Assembly: GCF_031851795.1 (NCBI RefSeq)
Contig: NZ_CP134696.1
Location: 992,001-1,056,000 of the forward strand
Reading direction: 5' to 3'
Length of the DNA: 64,000 bases
DNA from: Pontibacter sp. G13
Lineage (GTDB): Bacteria; Bacteroidota; Bacteroidia; J057
Shown here: positions 19,602-27,783 of the stretch, piece by piece
Layout of the letters: every line of letters begins with the position of its first letter
How positions within the stretch are numbered: position 1 is the stretch's first letter
Position numbers and translations under genes: made by a program
The notes under the pieces: model-generated
The model's input: the letters and a program-made list of their open reading frames with translations, nothing else
Told to the model about the DNA's origin: nothing
Databases searched by the model: none

Positions 19602-21047
19602 TTATCTGTTTTGAATGGGTTCGGCTACAGATGGAGCGGACATTTTGGTGGCACGCTGAATCGCTGCTCGGATCGCGCCGAGCTTGTTGTGCACCTCTTG
19701 CAATTCGTTGTTGGGTTTAGATTTGGAGACAATCCCTGCACCCGCCTGGAAGTAGAGCATGTGGTTTTTGCTGAGCAAGGACCGGATCATGATGGCCTGA
19801 TTGAAGCTTCCATCAAATCCCATATATCCGATGCAGCCACCGTAGAATCCGCGATTCTGGTTTTCGTATTCGTCGATCAACTCCATAGCTCTGTATTTGG
19901 GCGCTCCAGAAAGCGTACCTGCTGGGAAGGTGTCAGCTACGAGTTGTAAGGGAGAAGTACCTCCTCCCAATTGAGCGGTTACCTTGGAGACCAAGTGAAT
20001 CACATGGGAGAAGTATTGCACTTCTTTGAAGGTCTCCACCTTGACATCGGCACCATGACGGCTGAGGTCGTTTCGTGCCAAATCAACCAGCATGACATGC
20101 TCAGAAACCTCCTTGGGATCAGATGCGAGCTGCTTGGCCAATTCCATATCTTCGGAGTCGCGACCAGTACGACGGAAGGTGCCAGCGATGGGATGAATAG
20201 ACGCTTCGCCACCTTTGATCACCAATTGCGCCTCGGGAGAAGATCCCATGAGACGAAATGCCCCATAATCGGCAAAAAACAAATAAGGGGATGGGTTGAT
20301 GGCTCGAAGGCACCGGTAAACATTGAATTCATCTCCTACAAACCCCTGCTGGAATTGGCGAGATAGAACCATTTGGAAGACATCTCCACGCTGGCAATGC
20401 TTGATTCCCAAATCGATATGCCCCAAAAATTCTTCGTCCGTGAGATTGGAAGTCTCATCCCCTTCGAGGTCAAATTCATATTGGGGAAGTGCCTGGTACT
20501 GAATAAGAGAGAGCAATTTGTCTAGCCCTTGAGGCGCCTCTCCTTCAATCCCATGCTCAAACAAATACAAGTCGTTGTAGGCATGGTCCACCACAATCAC
20601 ATACCGATACACACTGTACCACACATCCGGGATGCTTCGGCGATCATCCTCATAGGTCTGGATATCAATCTTTTCCATATGACGGACGGCATCATAACTT
20701 GTATATCCAAACAGCCCATTGGTACTGAAAGGAAACTTGGAAACGGGGGTTTTGAAGGCGTCCAAGAAGGATTGCATCCCATTGATCAATGACTTGGGAT
20801 CAGTCAATTCCGTACGCTCTTCCTTGCCATCTGGGTACATCGCATAGAGTGTTCCCTGATCGACCTTTACTTCGGCCATGGGCTCCAGACAAATGTAGGA
20901 GTAGGGATTCTCTTGCCCGTGATAATCAGACGATTCCAACAACAATGGTCGTTCAAAATGATCCCTCAGCTTGAGATACAAGCTGACCGGGGTGATAGTA
21001 TCCGCCAGAAGACGGGTGTGTTGGATAGTGATGTGATAAGTATTCAT
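19602..21047 (-). CDS. trpE: Anthranilate synthase component I
   Basis: The gene encodes 481 residues. The chorismate-binding domain shows QMVLSRQFQ, PSPYLFF, GSSPEAQLV, HPIAGTFRRTG, ELAKQLASDPKE and FPAGTLSGAPKYRAMELIDE. LLESSDY near the N-terminus is the segment linked to tryptophan feedback inhibition in this family. It converts chorismate to anthranilate with ammonia from the TrpG domain of the next gene. It is the first structural gene of the operon. Its ATG is 108 bases downstream of the leader-peptide stop codon, behind an attenuator hairpin. Confidence 0.97.
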   Translation of the reverse strand: MNTYHITIQHTRLLADTITPVSLYLKLRDHFERPLLLESSDYHGQENPYSYICLEPMAEVKVDQGTLYAMYPDGKEERTELTDPKSLINGMQSFLDAFKTPVSKFPFSTNGLFGYTSYDAVRHMEKIDIQTYEDDRRSIPDVWYSVYRYVIVVDHAYNDLYLFEHGIEGEAPQGLDKLLSLIQYQALPQYEFDLEGDETSNLTDEEFLGHIDLGIKHCQRGDVFQMVLSRQFQQGFVGDEFNVYRCLRAINPSPYLFFADYGAFRLMGSSPEAQLVIKGGEASIHPIAGTFRRTGRDSEDMELAKQLASDPKEVSEHVMLVDLARNDLSRHGADVKVETFKEVQYFSHVIHLVSKVTAQLGGGTSPLQLVADTFPAGTLSGAPKYRAMELIDEYENQNRGFYGGCIGYMGFDGSFNQAIMIRSLLSKNHMLYFQAGAGIVSKSKPNNELQEVHNKLGAIRAAIQRATKMSAPSVAEPIQNR

Positions 21048-21070
21048 GCTGAGTTTGATGCGTGGGTGCC

Positions 21071-21111
21071 AAAAAGAAACCGGGCTTGACGCTTCGCAGC
21101 GACAAGCCCGG
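21071..21111 (-). terminator. trp attenuator terminator
   Basis: On the minus strand CCGGGCTTG pairs perfectly with CAAGCCCGG, with an inner CGCT/AGCG helix, followed by TTTCTTTTT. It lies between the Trp-rich leader peptide and trpE, only 23 bases before the trpE start. An intrinsic terminator here can only control readthrough into the operon. Confidence 0.85.
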
Positions 21112-21144
21112 TGGATTATATAGAAATATCTGTGACCACAAAGA

Positions 21145-21181
21145 GGCGTTCGTCCCTACGATTGGATTATCGTATGACGCC
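21145..21181 (-). promoter_or_regulatory. trp leader hairpin 1:2 (pause/anti-antiterminator)
   Basis: On the minus strand TACGAT and ATCGTA (21174-21157) form a six-pair hairpin with a six-base loop. Outside it, GGCGT, which begins in the third Trp codon, pairs with ACGCC. The leader stop codon lies in the 3' arm. A ribosome stalled on the Trp codons would prevent this fold. The freed 3' arm can pair with the left arm of the terminator (best run seen: GACGA with TTGTC). This fits the classic attenuation layout, but the antiterminator helix is short and was judged by eye only. Confidence 0.55.
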
Positions 21182-21212
21182 ACCACCAGTTTGTTTGAGC
21201 ACAGAAAGTCAT
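21156..21212 (-). CDS. trpL: trp operon leader peptide
   Basis: This short frame encodes 18 residues, MTFCAQTNWWWRHTIIQS, with three consecutive TGG codons at positions 9-11. Upstream, AAAACGAG is A-rich, in keeping with translation initiation in Bacteroidota, which rarely use strong Shine-Dalgarno sites. The leader ends within the 3' arm of a hairpin, and a terminator follows 45 bases later. Ribosome stalling at the Trp codons when charged tRNA-Trp is scarce is the expected sensor. The sequence directly shows the Trp triplet and the hairpins; the mechanism is inferred from known trp attenuators. Confidence 0.85.
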   Translation of the reverse strand: MTFCAQTNWWWRHTIIQS

Positions 21213-21232
21213 CTCGTTTTCGTTATTTGCTA

Positions 21233-21264
21233 CAAATGAATAGGCTCGATCTCAAAAATCCAAA
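21233..21264 (-). promoter_or_regulatory. Possible promoter of the trp operon
   Basis: On the minus strand TTTG (21264-21261) is followed after 20 bases by TTCATTTG (21240-21233), seven of eight matches to TAnnTTTG. Transcription would begin a short distance before the leader-peptide ATG at 21212, as expected for an attenuated operon. Confidence 0.4.
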
Positions 21265-21313
21265 CATTCCTCCAAAAAAATATCAAAACTGCATTTAGGA
21301 TCAACTAGGGCTC

Positions 21314-23338
21314 CTATTGCGGCGATCTTTTTAGGATGATGTCCTCCTGTTGCTTGTCCACGATGTACTGAAAAAAGGATTGAATCGTGGTATATTCATG
21401 CGGAAGGAAAAGTGTCTGATCTAGAATAATGGACGAAGACATATAAACCACACCGCGCAATTCGAAGGCATTGTAGATGAAATAACCCGCCTTCCCCGGC
21501 AAATTGACTCTGATGGGCGGGGGGAGTTGAGCTACTTCGAAATCCCCCGGCACCTCCAAGGCAAACATGTAAAACGCTCTTCTTGGGACATTGAGGTCAA
21601 TGGGCGTCATCCGTGGTGCATTGGGGAATGGATTTTCTGCCAACTGGCCAGAAATCATCGGCTGGATAAATAGAAACTCCTCGGTTCTGCGCATATATTC
21701 GGAGGTCTCCAGATTGCAGGAAACGATCCACTTGCTCCGTTCGGTTTCCTCCTGGCGAATGTTGATTTCCTGAAGTTCAATAGATTCCGCTCCTGTCAGG
21801 TACTCTCCTTGGACATATTGAGAAGAATCATCTTGGTAGGATTTCCATGCCTGTCTCGCCAATTCCGCAGCATATTCTTCGGCCTGAACCTCGAAATCCC
21901 CTTCAAGCTGGCCTGAGTTCGGATTGATTTGAAACCGGCCATAGGCAACCTCAACCATCCTGTTCCGAGAATTCAGCGGGACCCACCGTCCATTGTCTTC
22001 GGTCAACTCAAACCCAGCATGATTGAGCGAATTGGCAGGCAGGGCGCCCGTTTCGTAGGTTTCCCTTTGAGCCAAATCAATCCAAAAGTCCTTGCCTTGC
22101 TCTCTCAACTTGAGGACAATATGGTTGAATTGCCCTATTTGAGGCACATCCAAAAACGGAAGTCCATAATTCCGGGTCGCAATCAGAACGGGAGAAACTT
22201 GGTATCCCTCTTGTTGGAGGATTTTCCATAGCCAGAGATTCAATTCTGCGCCTGAGCCCGACTGATCTTGCTGCAATTTCCTCAAATTGGCCGTGAGGCC
22301 ATATTCACCATTCCAAGAGAAATTCTGTTGCACCAATTTGGCCCATTGCTCCCAATAGGGGACCATGGATTCTGGATTCAAATTTTGGGATTCAGCCCAA
22401 GTCTCTAGGTTTTTCGACTTGAGTTTCACCTTACCGTCACGGAGTTGACGTTGTACATAGTGATTCAATACGGGCCAAGAATCGAACCCAGATCCTTGAT
22501 GCTTTCCCGTCCATTCGTCTTTGGTTAACAAAAAATCAAGCCCAGGCCGCAGTCCTTCGCTATTTCTAGAAAAGGATTCCTCCTTAGCGGCAGCAATCAT
22601 ATTCATCACATAGGTTTCGGAGTGTCCAGAAAGGAATTCAGAAAGCATGGAACGCTCGAATTCATTTGCCCAACCATTCCCGGATCGGTCTCTCCGCTCT
22701 CGACGTTGGACAGGTTGCCTGAAATAGCCTGCATACCTCTCCATCTGCCGGAGATTGCCAATCGGGAGTATTTGAAAGGTAAGCGGTTCAGGTAACAGGA
22801 GATGAAACTCGCTGTGCGCCACTGGCCATTGGTGTTGAAACTTCCAAGGTCGCAGCTTCCGAATCTCCTTGGAAGTCACCATGAAGGAATATTCCAGAAT
22901 AGCTCCCGGCTTGACAAGGGAGAAGGGAATAACCTTGGCCTGACTCCCATCCAGCAAGGTCTTGGTCTTGATTTTCCTGGGAGGAATTTCGAAGGGAATC
23001 CAATCACCGTCAACATTCTGCAGATAGGTAGATGCCTCAACTTCTTGGATAGACTCCTTGCCATTGATCGGTAGTTCGATGTCCAATTGGCTAGTCCCTA
23101 TGGAATGCTGGACCCAAATTCTACGGACATATCTGTATTTGGCAATAGGGGCGCGATCCCTCCATTCGAAGGAAACGATCCCCACATCGTCCAAGATAAC
23201 CATCTGATCCTCTGGGAAATGATCTCCAAGGGTATCCGGAGCAACTGAAAAGTTACCCGGCTGGAGTCGATCCATGGATTGGCTCCAGGATAAATGAGCA
23301 AAGCAAATGGCCACCAGCCACAAACAGAACCTTTTCAT
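21314..23338 (-). CDS. Secreted DUF3857 protein with degenerate transglutaminase domain
   Basis: The gene encodes 674 residues with a signal peptide (MKRFCLWLVAICFAHLSWSQ). The DUF3857 beta domain fills the first half (KYRYVRRIWVQHS, LVKPGAILEYSFMV). A transglutaminase-like region follows, but the position of the catalytic Cys reads GSGAELNLWL, with Ala/Glu instead of Cys. The His (FNHIVLKL) and Asp (FWIDLAQ) positions are still there. The domain is therefore probably not catalytic; from memory this replacement is common in one Bacteroidota subfamily. It is a distant relative of the two genes at 7.8-11.9 kb. It is transcribed towards the trp leader region. Confidence 0.85.
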   Translation of the reverse strand: MKRFCLWLVAICFAHLSWSQSMDRLQPGNFSVAPDTLGDHFPEDQMVILDDVGIVSFEWRDRAPIAKYRYVRRIWVQHSIGTSQLDIELPINGKESIQEVEASTYLQNVDGDWIPFEIPPRKIKTKTLLDGSQAKVIPFSLVKPGAILEYSFMVTSKEIRKLRPWKFQHQWPVAHSEFHLLLPEPLTFQILPIGNLRQMERYAGYFRQPVQRRERRDRSGNGWANEFERSMLSEFLSGHSETYVMNMIAAAKEESFSRNSEGLRPGLDFLLTKDEWTGKHQGSGFDSWPVLNHYVQRQLRDGKVKLKSKNLETWAESQNLNPESMVPYWEQWAKLVQQNFSWNGEYGLTANLRKLQQDQSGSGAELNLWLWKILQQEGYQVSPVLIATRNYGLPFLDVPQIGQFNHIVLKLREQGKDFWIDLAQRETYETGALPANSLNHAGFELTEDNGRWVPLNSRNRMVEVAYGRFQINPNSGQLEGDFEVQAEEYAAELARQAWKSYQDDSSQYVQGEYLTGAESIELQEINIRQEETERSKWIVSCNLETSEYMRRTEEFLFIQPMISGQLAENPFPNAPRMTPIDLNVPRRAFYMFALEVPGDFEVAQLPPPIRVNLPGKAGYFIYNAFELRGVVYMSSSIILDQTLFLPHEYTTIQSFFQYIVDKQQEDIILKRSPQ

Positions 23339-23493
23339 GGGGAAGCTGAAGTTAGGATGCGATTGAAAGGATGAAGATTCCCATAGTGGAAATCAGGGTC
23401 CGATTCCCTACCCCGCTAATCTTTCGTCAATACCACCTTTGTGGATGATAAAAGATAATAAAAATTCCTGTTGTGGGTGATGTTTAGGCTGAA

Positions 23494-24996
23494 TTAGGCA
23501 TCAATGACCCAAGGAGTCAATTTGTCCACCAAGTCTCGGTTGTTGCTCAGTCGCGGAAACTTGTTTTGGCCTCCGAGTTTGCCGATTTGTTTCATATATG
23601 CTCGGGTGGCATTAAGTTCCAATTTCCTTACAATCGCTCTCCGGAGGATATTCCCCTCTCTCAGGTCATTGTAATAAGGATTTTGTTTTCTCAAGCTTTG
23701 ATCGAGTGCCTCTGCAAAAACATCTAGATCTACTGGAAGCTCCGTAAATTCCACAAACCACTCATGTGCAGAGGAGCCTTTTTCCTCCAAAATGAGCGGG
23801 GCTACCGTAAACTCCTGAACTTGTGCTTTGGTCTCAACCGTGGCGTCCATCATGGCACGGTTCACTTCTTCAGAAATCACGTGTTCCCCGAAAGCGCTAA
23901 TATGATGCTTTACCCTGCCAGACACGCGGATCTTAGGAGGATTTAAGGAAGTAAACTTGACTGTATCCCCAATATCATAGCCCCAAAGTCCGGCATTGGT
24001 GGAAATGATCAGGGCGTATTGCTCCCCTAATTCCACTTCTTCTAGCGTCAATCTTCTGGCATCTGCCTTTCCGTATTCTGCCAATGGGACAAATTCATAG
24101 AAAATGCCGTTGTCAGGAAGAAGCATTAAACCATCATCATCTAAAGAGGTCTGACAAGCGAAAAAACCTTCAGAAGCGGGATACAATTCCACCGTATCTA
24201 CGCGATCGCCAAAGTATTCATCAAAAATGGGCTGATAAGGCCGATAATCTACTCCCCCTTGCACAAACACCTGAAGATTGGGCCAAACTTCCAGAGGCCC
24301 CTTGCCTGTTTGCTCCTGCAATTCCTCAAAAAGCATCTGAACCCAAGGGGGAATTCCAGAGATCAAGCGAAGGTCCTCGCCCTTAATTTCCTGAACGATG
24401 GTTTTGACCTTTGTTTCCCAATCCTCGATGATATTTGCTTCCCAAGAAGGGACCCTATTTCGCAGCAGATAATTGGGGACAAAGTGATTAGAAATGCCAG
24501 AAAGTCGTCCAGTCATGATTCCATTTGGATTGGACTCAATCTCTGGGCTCCCTGAAAGGAACATCATCTTGCCATCCAGAAAGGCCGGGTTGCCTGAGTC
24601 GGCGATATAGGCGAGGAGGGTATCCCTTGCTCCGCGAACCTGATTGACCATCGATTCACGTGTAAGTGGGATATATTTTGCGCCAGAGGTGGTTCCTGAG
24701 GTTTTGGCCAAATAAAGGGGTTTACCGGGCCACATGACATCATCTTCTCCTTGATAGATCTTGTCAAACCAGCCTTTAGCCTGTTCATAGTTGCGAATTG
24801 GTACTCGCTGTTGAAAATCCTTCACGGATTGGATATCCTCGAATCCATGGGCTTGTCCAAATTGGGTTTTACGCCCTTGCTTCACTAGATACAGAAAGGT
24901 GTCCTGTTGGTGTCCAGTGGCATTGGCAGCGATTTTCCTTAGTTTTTGGGCTCTATTTCTTGCCCATAACTTCCCGATGAAGGCTTTCAAACTCAT
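23494..24996 (-). CDS. GH3-family acyl-adenylate/amido synthetase
   Basis: The chosen ATG at 24996 (MSLKAFIGKLWARNRAQKLR) gives 500 residues; an ATG eight codons earlier is also possible. Motifs of the GH3 fold are LAKTSGTTSGAKYIPLT (ATP-binding P-loop), VQGGVDYRPYQPIFDEYF, ELYPASEGFFA and GYDIGDTVKFTS with SGRVKHHISAFGEHV. Plant GH3 enzymes join amino acids to jasmonate or auxin through acyl-adenylates. Bacterial members have the same fold, but their substrates are mostly unknown. It lies upstream of DUF3857 and downstream of marR, each separated by its own gap. Confidence 0.9.
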   Translation of the reverse strand: MSLKAFIGKLWARNRAQKLRKIAANATGHQQDTFLYLVKQGRKTQFGQAHGFEDIQSVKDFQQRVPIRNYEQAKGWFDKIYQGEDDVMWPGKPLYLAKTSGTTSGAKYIPLTRESMVNQVRGARDTLLAYIADSGNPAFLDGKMMFLSGSPEIESNPNGIMTGRLSGISNHFVPNYLLRNRVPSWEANIIEDWETKVKTIVQEIKGEDLRLISGIPPWVQMLFEELQEQTGKGPLEVWPNLQVFVQGGVDYRPYQPIFDEYFGDRVDTVELYPASEGFFACQTSLDDDGLMLLPDNGIFYEFVPLAEYGKADARRLTLEEVELGEQYALIISTNAGLWGYDIGDTVKFTSLNPPKIRVSGRVKHHISAFGEHVISEEVNRAMMDATVETKAQVQEFTVAPLILEEKGSSAHEWFVEFTELPVDLDVFAEALDQSLRKQNPYYNDLREGNILRRAIVRKLELNATRAYMKQIGKLGGQNKFPRLSNNRDLVDKLTPWVIDA

Positions 24997-25067
24997 GGCC
25001 GCAAAAATACGGAATCCCATCGGATCGTTCCAGAAAAGATTCTGTATTTCCTACTGGACGATTTATG

Positions 25068-25103
25068 AAAAAAGCCCTTGGAGACCTGCTCCAAGGGCTT
25101 CGT
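25068..25103 (-). terminator. Terminator after the MarR-family gene
   Basis: On the minus strand AAGCCCTTGGAG pairs with CTCCAAGGGCTT, followed by a T run. It lies 20 bases after the marR stop. Confidence 0.9.
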
Positions 25104-25123
25104 TTTATCAAATATCCGTTATT

Positions 25124-25570
25124 CTAGTTGTCGCTACTTGCCTTAGCAAGCGTCTCAACGAATTCAGGAAGGTTTTCTTCGCGAGAGATTTCAGCAATTC
25201 TTTCTGCCAAAATACGCACTTGGCTGTTGTACTCATCGAGCATCCGCTTACCTTTCTTGGTGATGGTTACCAAGATAGAGCGACGATCCTCTTTGGAGTT
25301 TACACGCTTAACCAAGTTCAAACGCTCAATTTTGTCAACTAAAGAGGTCAAAGTTGAGAATTTAATTTTGAATCTCTCACCAATGGCTTTCATGCGTTGT
25401 GGCCCGAAGTCATTGATATAGAGGATGATTTCCATCTCATTGGCAGAAATCTTGTACTTCTTGCGAATTTCGTTTTGGTGATGTCTGAAGGCATCTCGCA
25501 TGTGGATCAGCTGTTGCTCCAATACATTGGATTCTTGTACGCTGGTATCCAAATTACTTTCTTTTGCCAT
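25124..25570 (-). CDS. MarR-family transcriptional regulator
   Basis: The ATG at 25570 gives 148 residues (MAKESNLDTSVQES); the longer frame would need a TTG inside the leader. The winged helix-turn-helix is clear: ISANEMEIILYINDFG, QRMKAIGERFKIKFSTLTSLVDKIERLNLV (recognition helix) and the wing RVNSKEDRRSILVTITKKGKRML, the MarR signature DxRSxxxxLTxxG. These proteins bind DNA as dimers and often repress themselves or efflux and stress genes. No target is adjacent apart from the CHAT-pseudokinase gene and the GH3 gene on the same strand. An imperfect inverted repeat at 25804-25830 might be an operator. Confidence 0.92.
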   Translation of the reverse strand: MAKESNLDTSVQESNVLEQQLIHMRDAFRHHQNEIRKKYKISANEMEIILYINDFGPQRMKAIGERFKIKFSTLTSLVDKIERLNLVKRVNSKEDRRSILVTITKKGKRMLDEYNSQVRILAERIAEISREENLPEFVETLAKASSDN

Positions 25571-25648
25571 AGTCGGTAAAGTTAAAGGTGATATCTGTAG
25601 CAGGCCCAACTGTTTGACCTGTGAATAGTTGGCTTTGGCCTAAGTTTA

Positions 25649-25679
25649 CAACGATATAAGATTCGGAAAAATTGCAAAA
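25649..25679 (-). promoter_or_regulatory. Promoter of the MarR-family gene
   Basis: On the minus strand TTTTG at 25679-25675 is followed, 18 bases later, by TATCGTTG (25656-25649), seven of eight matches to TAnnTTTG. The start codon is about 80 bases downstream. This is one of the better promoter matches in the window. Confidence 0.5.
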
Positions 25680-25803
25680 GTCTGTTTTTCGGTAATATTC
25701 CCGAGGTCCAAAATGTGCAAATATAGGCTTTTGGTTAGAACGTAAAAACCCAAAAAATGGTTTTCTGAAATTCCAGAAACTAATGGTATTTTTTTTGGTA
25801 TTG

Positions 25804-25830
25804 ACAGGTTGCTAAGTAACTGTCTAGCAA
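25804..25830. promoter_or_regulatory. Inverted repeat, possible operator
   Basis: GACAGGTT and TAACTGTC flank GCTAAG as a near-perfect inverted repeat. TTGCTA (25809-25814) and TAGCAA (25825-25830) form a second, overlapping one. It lies between marR and the end of the CHAT-pseudokinase gene, about 240 bases upstream of marR, in an otherwise empty AT-rich stretch (25571-25977). It could bind the MarR dimer or fold as RNA at the end of the kinase transcript. Confidence 0.3.
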
Positions 25831-25977
25831 CAGCCTCTACCTAGAGCGAACTTGGGTTGTTCAGAAGCATTTGGGAGGACACTTACAAAAATATCCAAGA
25901 AATCTGATCAAGAAACCCACAAAATGGGAAATCTTAACATGTACAGAAACACAAACTACAGGGAGACAGAAAAGTTA

Positions 25978-27636
25978 TCAATCATTAAACCAGAACCGGA
26001 CCCTTCTTACCACTTTTTTGTGTTTAGCCAGATCATTTGCCAGATCAGAAGCAGAATCATACCGATCATCCACATTGGGATGGGTTGCCCTAAACAGGAC
26101 TTTACTTAGGGATTTGGGAAATACCCTATAATTGCTTTTTACGAATCTATGCAGTTCATTGTCTGATTGAAAGTAAAATTCCCCTCTGTGCTTACCTGTT
26201 ATCATCTGAAAAAACACACATCCAAGCGCATATATATCAGATTGCTTATCCAATGAAGCACGTCCATCCAAGACCTCGGGCGGTCGAAAAAATTCTTGAT
26301 TTTCGGTTTTTAAGCGCGCTTTCACTGCCTCTGGGATCATAATTCTAATATTCCTTGAGCGCGAAAGGTCAAAAAACAGGAAATCTATAAGTTTGGGATC
26401 GCCTTCATCCGACATCATAACCTTACGGGTCCGAAGATTGCCATGCAAAATCCCATTTCGGGGAATTCCTGCATGATCGGTGTAAGATTGAGCATGCGCA
26501 GCGGCCAATCCAAGTGCCAATTTTTCTGCGGTTTCGAGAAATGCCAAGTGACCTTTTCTACCAATAAAGGCAGAACGATCAATCCAAGTGTCCAAATGAT
26601 CCCCTTTGATCAACTCCATGACAATGTATAATCGGGGGGTTCCCTGAAGCTCAATTTCTCCAACATCTGTGAAGCTCACGACGTTAGGATGATCGATCGA
26701 CATGATTCCCTTACTTCCTTCCAACAAAATATGCCGAAGATCCTGATAGCCCTGATATACGGGATGGGTAATTTTGATCGCTCGCTCTTCCCCTAAATTC
26801 TCATGAATTGCCCGAAAAACGGTACCGACCCTACCTTGACCAAGTACTTCCTCTAGTCGATAATTGTCAATTTTAGTTCCTATCAGCTCTGAAACATCAG
26901 GGAGTTCCGTAGGTCCCAACTCTGATTCTGGGGTATAAAACAATCTCCATTGAGACGGGAGCCATGCTTCACGTTCCCTCAAAAAAAGCTTCCAAGGCAA
27001 TTGGGGAATTTCCTCTGTCACATCTTCGTCTGATACCCCCCACGCCATACCACGGGTCATTCCTTGCTCCTCCATCCATTGGGGGCCCATCTTGGCCAGA
27101 ATCATCCCTTCAGCCTCCCCAAACGCTTCATCAATGCTTGCCCCATTTCCTAGTCCACGATAAAAATATCCAGCAAACTCTGTAGCTAAAGCATCGTCGA
27201 TTTCTTTGGATGTGGCGATTACCGCTGGGATTTGGGCATCCATGAGCAATTGGGCCTGATCCAGAGTAGCGCATCCATTTAGGAAGACCAACTTGAGGCC
27301 CTTTTGCACACTGAGGAATCTAGCCAGACCCACAGCAAACATGGATTGATTTTCTCCATGTTCCCCATGAACCCATAGGCGATCTGGATGCGCATGACCT
27401 CCATAATGAAAAATGGCAATCCGGTGATCATACCATGCATCCTGAAAGACCTTTGCAACGTCTCCCTGTTCGAGCGCGGGAACCAATTTCATTTGGCAAT
27501 GCTGGGCTCGGACGGCAGGCTCTAATCCTTCAAGGATCACCTTCATCTCAAAGCCCAATTTTCGGAGGAATCCTGAAGGTGTCCACTCGTTCGCAAACCC
27601 CATGAAGACCACCGGCGTGTTGGATTTCTTCGCCAC
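25978..27636 (-). CDS. CHAT-type caspase-like protease domain fused to a pseudokinase
   Basis: The gene encodes 552 residues from a GTG start (an ATG 11 codons later is also possible). Residues about 1-190 resemble a CHAT protease: FHYGGHAH gives a catalytic His81 and VFLNGCAT a catalytic Cys122. Residues about 255-545 are a eukaryotic-like Ser/Thr kinase fold: glycine loop LGQGRVGTVFRA, the ATP-anchoring Lys in RAIKI and SDIYALGCVFFQMITGK. However, the catalytic HRDLKPxN reads HGNLRTRKV (Asp to Asn, and the metal-binding Asn lost) and DFG reads DFL. The kinase is therefore probably inactive and may serve as a sensor or scaffold. CHAT proteases act in cell-death and CRISPR-linked defence; this fusion's role is unknown. 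No partner gene is adjacent apart from a MarR regulator. Confidence 0.8.
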   Translation of the reverse strand: MAKKSNTPVVFMGFANEWTPSGFLRKLGFEMKVILEGLEPAVRAQHCQMKLVPALEQGDVAKVFQDAWYDHRIAIFHYGGHAHPDRLWVHGEHGENQSMFAVGLARFLSVQKGLKLVFLNGCATLDQAQLLMDAQIPAVIATSKEIDDALATEFAGYFYRGLGNGASIDEAFGEAEGMILAKMGPQWMEEQGMTRGMAWGVSDEDVTEEIPQLPWKLFLREREAWLPSQWRLFYTPESELGPTELPDVSELIGTKIDNYRLEEVLGQGRVGTVFRAIHENLGEERAIKITHPVYQGYQDLRHILLEGSKGIMSIDHPNVVSFTDVGEIELQGTPRLYIVMELIKGDHLDTWIDRSAFIGRKGHLAFLETAEKLALGLAAAHAQSYTDHAGIPRNGILHGNLRTRKVMMSDEGDPKLIDFLFFDLSRSRNIRIMIPEAVKARLKTENQEFFRPPEVLDGRASLDKQSDIYALGCVFFQMITGKHRGEFYFQSDNELHRFVKSNYRVFPKSLSKVLFRATHPNVDDRYDSASDLANDLAKHKKVVRRVRFWFND

Positions 27637-27783
27637 CTACCTAAATAATTGCTAAATTTACCGCTTTCCAACGCCTAAGACGTCTACTTTTCCGCCAACG
27701 CCAGATTACGGACATGAATAATATTCAAAGTTACAAAAAATCCTGAGTGCGCGGTAAGTGAGCTTGAAAAAACCGGAATTTAT

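Noticed and set aside
21145-21165. GTAGGGACGA in the trp leader as a stray copy of the 116-bp array module
   Set aside because: Only 10 bases are shared, which is not far from chance in a window of this size, and the flanks do not match.
20953-21186. 77-codon minus-strand frame across the trp attenuator as an alternative leader
   Set aside because: It holds only one Trp and runs through the terminator into trpE; the 18-codon frame with three Trp codons fits better.
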